Below are positions 54,401-58,148 of a stretch of DNA of 58,148 nt, one piece after another. The notes under the pieces are model-generated. The model saw nothing but the letters and a program-made list of their open reading frames with translations, ran no database searches and was not told where the DNA came from. The stretch's first letter is position 1. Each line of letters starts with the position of its first letter. The translations under genes were made by a program, and so were the position numbers. The stretch is from Entophlyctis helioformis (lineage: Eukaryota; Chytridiomycota; Chytridiomycetes; Chytridiales; Chytriomycetaceae): assembly GCA_025526915.1 (NCBI GenBank), contig JAHLKH010000176.1, forward strand, positions 1 to 58,148, written 5' to 3'.

Positions 54401-57400
54401 GAGTGCAATCCAAAGTGACATTGCTGATAACCAGATCACAGAATTGCCAGCATCCATTGGCAAACTCACTCAACTCAAAACACTGTGAGTATCATGTATT
54501 GTCTGGCTTGAACTGGCAATCACTCACACCCTCAAAGCAATGTGTGCAACAATCAGATTACAAAGCTCCCAGACACCATGGCCAATCTAACCAATCTGAC
54601 AAAGCTGTAAGGACTGTGCTGCTCTACCTTGATTGGCTTGATATGAATATGGCTGACCCTGATTGGACAGGTTGATTGGAGGCAAGGCAATTGGTGGCAT
54701 CTCTGCAATTGGCAAGATGATCAGTCTGAAAGAGCTGTATGTCAACTTTCATAAACTGCAGATGAATGTGGCAGCTGACAGACAGTGACTTGCAGGAGAA
54801 TTACACAGTGCGGACTTGCAATGCTTCCATATGTCATCAGTGATCTGGCCAACTTGGAGATTCTGTTAGTTGCTTCCTGCTCTGTAGCATGGGGGTGATT
54901 CTGATGGCTGACATGATGGGAGACAGGGACCTTTCAGGAAATGAGCTGAAGAAAGTGCCAGGTTGCATATTCAAGCTGAAGAATCTTGTTGAACTGTAAG
55001 CATGGCCATGTCTCATGTGTTTGGTTGCAGATGGGCTTAGATGATGGCTGTAGGGATCTTTCAGAAAACCAACTGAAAGGCAGCATCCCTGCTGAACTGG
55101 GCAAACTGGCCAATCTGACTCATCTGTAAGCATTGCATTGCCTCGAGTGACTGCTTGCAGATGGACTGAATTGATGGTTGCAGGTATCTTTCCAACAACC
55201 AGCTGTCAGGCAAAATTCCAAGTGAACTGGGCAAACTGGTCAATCTGGCTCATCTGTAAGCATTGCACTGTCTCATGCCTCTTGTGCAGATAGACTGACA
55301 TGGTGACTGCAGGGATCTGGAAGACAACCAACTGGAAGGCAAAATTCCAAGCGAACTGGGCAAACTGGCCAATCTGACTGAACTGCAAGTATTGAATTGC
55401 CTCAAGTGTCTGCTTGCAGGTGGACTGACTTAATGATTGCAGGGATCTTTGTGAGAACCAACTGACAGGAGGGATTCCAGCTCAACTTGGCAAACTGGTC
55501 AATCTGACTTGGCTGTAAGCATTGCATGGAGTAGCATGTATCAATCTGCACATGGACTGACTTGATTGTTCTAGGGGTCTTGAAATCAACAGTCTGGAAG
55601 GCACCATTCCAAGTGAACTGGGCAATCTTTTCAATCTGACTGGACTGCAAGTATTGCAATGGCCCATCTACTGCTTGTTGGCATACTGACTTGATAAATG
55701 TAGGAGTCTTTGTGAGAACCAACTGACAGGAGGGATTCCAGCTCAACTTGGCAATCTGGTCAATCTGAGTCATCTGTAAGCATTGGATTGTCTCGTGTCT
55801 CTTGTGCAGATGGACTGAGTTGATGCTTGCAGGTTTCTACATCAAAACCAGCTTACAGGCAGCATCCCAACTGAGCTGGGAAAGCTTGTCAATCTGACTG
55901 ATCTGTTAGTATTGCATTGCCCTCTTTGTATATGGCAGATGGACTGACTTGATGACTGCAGGAATCTTGCTGAAAACCAACTGGAAGGCAACATACCAGC
56001 TGAACTTGGCAGTCTTGTCCATCTGACTTATATGTAAGCATTGATATGCTCCATGAATCTGCTTGCAGGTGGACTGACTTGGTGGCTGCAGGGATCTTTC
56101 TGAAAACAAGCTGTCAGGAGGCATTCCATCTGTTCTTGGCAATCTGATCAAATTGACTCATCTGTAAGCATTGCATTTCCACATGTGTCTGTTTGCAGAT
56201 GCACTGACTTGGTGATTGCAGGGATCTTCACAAGAACGAGCTGGAAGGCGAAATTCCAAGTGAACTGGGCAATCTTGTCAACCTGACTCATCTGTAAGCA
56301 TTGCACTGTCTCATGCCTCTTGTGCAGATGGTCTGACATGATGACTGCAGGGATCTTTCTGAAAACCAGCTGGAAGGCAGCATCCCAAGTGAACTGGGAA
56401 GGCTTGTCAAGCTGAAGTCACTGTAAGCATGGCTATGTCTTGTGTGTTTGGTTGCAGATGGGCTGACTTGATGGCTACAGGGATCTTTCCGATAACCATA
56501 TGGAAGGCAGCATCCCACCAGAACTGGGCAATCTGGTCAATCTGACTGAGTTGTAAGAATTGCATTGTCTCAAGTGACTGCTTGCAGGTGGACTGACTTG
56601 GTGATTGCAGGGATCTTCACAAGAACAAGCTGGAAGGCGAAATTCCAAGTGAACTGGGCAATCTTGTCAACCTGACTCATCTGTAAGCATTGCACTGTCT
56701 CATGCCTCTTGTGCAGATTGGCTGACTTGATGACTGCAGGGATCTTTCTGAAAATGAACTGGAAGGCAGCATCCCAAGTGAACTGGGAAGGCTTGTCAAG
56801 CTGAAGTCACTGTAAGCATTGAATTGTCTCAAGTGACTGCTTGCAGGTGGACTGACTTGATGATTGCAGGGATCTTTGTGAGAACCAACTGACAGGAGGG
56901 ATTCCAGCTCAACTTGGCAAACTGGTCAATCTGACTTGGCTGTAAGCATTGCATGGAGTAGCATGTATCAATCTGCAGATGGACTGACTTGATGATTGCA
57001 GAGGTCTCCACAGCAACAGCCTGTCACACAAAATTCCAAGTGAACTGAGCAATCTGGCCAGACTGAATGGGCTGTAAGAATTGGATTGTCTCATGTATCT
57101 GTTTGCAGATGGACTGACTTGATGGCTGCAGGGATCTGGAAGACAACCACCTCAACTACATGGGAGTCAACATGGAACCTTTTCTTGATAATATTTACAA
57201 GATGGTGGCTTCGTAAGTTTGTGCCTGCTCATGTGCCTGTTTGCTGATTGACTAACTTCAGCTTTGTCAAGGTCTGTTCTAGAGGAACTTAAAAAGAGAT
57301 ATCCTCAACTTGCTCAGCGACGTGATCAACTTGACTGAGCTGTAAGCTTTGCATTTTGGAGTATGTCTGTTTGCAGATGAGCTGACCCGATGACTCCAGG

Positions 57401-57460
57401 AATCTCTCCAACAGTCTGACAGACAGTGCTTCATGCACAAGCAGTTCATTGGCTCAATAA
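51466..57460 (+). CDS. MLKL-like helical bundle plus pseudokinase plus LRR-array protein
   Basis: Disordered basic start (51466-51729); from 51797 a helical region with LEVASTVISAAKAASQFVPI and PGIAVAIGIIDNILANVKDG, typical of MLKL_NTD-type four-helix bundles. Further exons reach a kinase fold (~52870-53740): FAVYKAKMDGMDFVLKTF keeps the VAIK-type Lys, ENEAR could give the helix-C Glu, and YMAPEA and DVYSFGVLAKDVL are present. The catalytic loop reads VVHGSLSMSRIHL (no HRD Asp) and the DFG site reads KISVG, so it is a pseudokinase. After a linker (EWAKDSEITVNSE) come LRRs from ~54078 to 57213, mostly xLSxNxLxGxIPxELGxL, one 72-base exon each from ~54928. The C-terminus is uncertain: TGA at ~57340 or TAA 57458-57460. 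No signal peptide or TM is seen, so it is probably cytosolic. MLKL-like signalling is inference. Confidence 0.75.
54928..57213 (+). repeat. Regular LRR exon/intron array, ~129.5-bp period
   Basis: From ~54928 to ~57130 each LRR occupies one 72-base exon flanked by ~57-base phase-2 introns (CT|GTAAGCATTG... TTGCAG|G). The starts are ~130 bases apart over 17 intervals. Introns are also alike (GTAAGCATTGCAT...GCAGATGGACTGACTTGATG..TTGCAG), so the unit of duplication was exon plus intron. Two-unit blocks are nearly identical at 56220-56425 and 56609-56815, and at 55441-55560 and 56868-56990. Confidence 0.85.
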
Positions 57461-57461
57461 A
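57456..57461 (+). terminator. AATAAA overlapping the putative stop of the LRR protein
   Basis: CAATAAAG: the TAA of the candidate last exon (SLTDSASCTSSSLAQ) falls inside the hexamer, as in the genes ending at 42654 and 47078. Confidence 0.45.
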
Positions 57462-57582
57462 GATATGCAAAAGCAATGCTGGACAGATGGTGTGGGGTTC
57501 AACACTGGCAGCCTTGTAAGTGTGTAGACCACTGCATGGCTTGCCAAGTGGAGAAATGTGCGGCAATGGTTGCTGCCACTCC

Positions 57583-58102
57583 TTACAGCCCCTCTAGACG
57601 AGGGATCTCCATGTAATGGTTCCTCAGCACAAGAAAGAGAGGCAGCATGAGCATTACCAAGCCGAACGCCTGCAACACGATTGCTACGACGCAGGGGAAC
57701 AGAGGCGTTGTGATCCACTGGAACAGGCACGTGGCAAGTCGGTTGAGGTGTGGGTGGGCGGGCATCCAATAAAGCAGAAAGGTACTGGTCCAGCAGATCA
57801 GGTGCAGTGTAACGGATGCCGCCGCAGTCCCGTGGTCACGTGACCTGCTGGCATTGATCTGGACGCGCCTCGCCCGGACTTGGCTTGGCCCTGTTGTTGT
57901 AGTCGTATCCAAGCCGTAAGCCTGTATACTCACTGCCCCTCTGCCACCAGGTCTGTGCATGAGTCTCAATGAAGTCGTATCCAAGCCGTAAGCCTGTATA
58001 CTCACTGCCCCTCTGCCACCAGACGGCCAGCCGCTCTCGACGAGGACAGTTACAACAACAACCAACGCCACCGACGTCGCCAGCCGCCGTTACCTGCGGC
58101 AT
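57583..58102 (-). CDS. Unassigned small membrane protein ORF(s) at the right edge
   Basis: A minus-strand frame (57583-58071) ends with two hydrophobic segments, LHLICWTSTFLLYWM and FPCVVAIVLQAFGLVMLMLP, and a short charged tail. An overlapping frame starts at 58102 and reads WWQRGSEYTGLRLGYD twice because of the 50-bp direct repeat. GTGAGT-like donors inside the repeat suggest introns, so neither ORF may be the true product, and the 5' end may lie outside the window. No family is recognised. Confidence 0.3.
57901..58022. repeat. 50-bp direct repeat with 22-bp spacer
   Basis: AGTCGTATCCAAGCCGTAAG and the next 30 bases occur at 57901-57950 and again at 57973-58022, apparently identical. The two copies lie 72 bp apart, so the repeat keeps the reading frame. 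Confidence 0.75.
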
Positions 58103-58148
58103 CGAATTCTTTTTGTGCGCCTATGGGCCTGTCTCGCACGCCCACCCT

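Noticed and set aside
54928..57213. Evenly spaced repeats resembling a CRISPR array
   Set aside because: The repeats are LRR exons with matching phase-2 introns; both repeat and 'spacer' are conserved and the genome is eukaryotic.

Overview
This window reads as nuclear DNA of a flagellated, early-diverging fungus, most likely a chytrid. The evidence is in the gene set and gene structure. Genes are intron-rich with short GT-AG (and some GC-AG) introns carrying a CTGAC branch motif, intergenic gaps are very small, and AATAAA signals are present. There is a flagellar SAXO protein, a fungal-type kinesin-1, a hybrid histidine kinase, a cobalamin-processing MMACHC homologue, and ankyrin proteins with repeats of the 'WLHENRTEGCT' kind. 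The order-level placement is inference.

Layout. 1-4.8 kb: the 3' end of a hybrid histidine kinase, a two-TM PilJ/NarX-like sensor protein and a sigma-class GST. 4.8-12.4 kb: a gene-poor accessory zone built from a ~2.2 kb segmental duplication. Each copy holds a 3' fragment of a non-LTR retrotransposon (minus strand) and a broken ankyrin gene (plus strand). A tRNA-Ala(AGC) lies beside copy 2, and a stack of strong hairpins near 8.5 kb may be a small RNA. 12.6-16.7 kb: a cell-surface sensor-like protein, the second PilJ paralogue, a Gly/Asn/Tyr-rich small protein and a four-TM voltage-sensor-like protein. 16.9-26.4 kb: eIF2B gamma, a site-2 protease, a fused two-domain glycosyltransferase and peptidyl-tRNA hydrolase 2.

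26.7-33.8 kb (minus) is the most unusual locus: an intron-rich gene that appears to join an N-terminal XPG/FEN1-like PIN nuclease to a C-terminal Fanzor (eukaryotic TnpB-type RuvC nuclease). 34-50.2 kb holds conserved housekeeping genes in tight divergent or convergent pairs: TAF7, kinesin-1, RPP40, TFB1M-type rRNA methylase, a SUGCT-type CoA transferase, a basic nuclear protein, MMACHC and SAXO. 50.3-51.1 kb is a third ankyrin relative. 51.4-57.5 kb encodes an MLKL-like helical bundle plus pseudokinase followed by about two dozen plant-type LRRs, most of them one repeat per exon at a strict ~129.5 bp period. The right end holds a short unassigned membrane-protein ORF with a 50-bp direct repeat.

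Several conserved genes need single-base corrections, often in homopolymers, to read through (SUGCT, TFB1M, PilJ copy A, the XPG part of the Fanzor gene). Either the assembly keeps small indel errors or some of these genes are decaying; exon boundaries there are provisional. Intron positions were inferred by eye from reading frame, splice motifs and family conservation.
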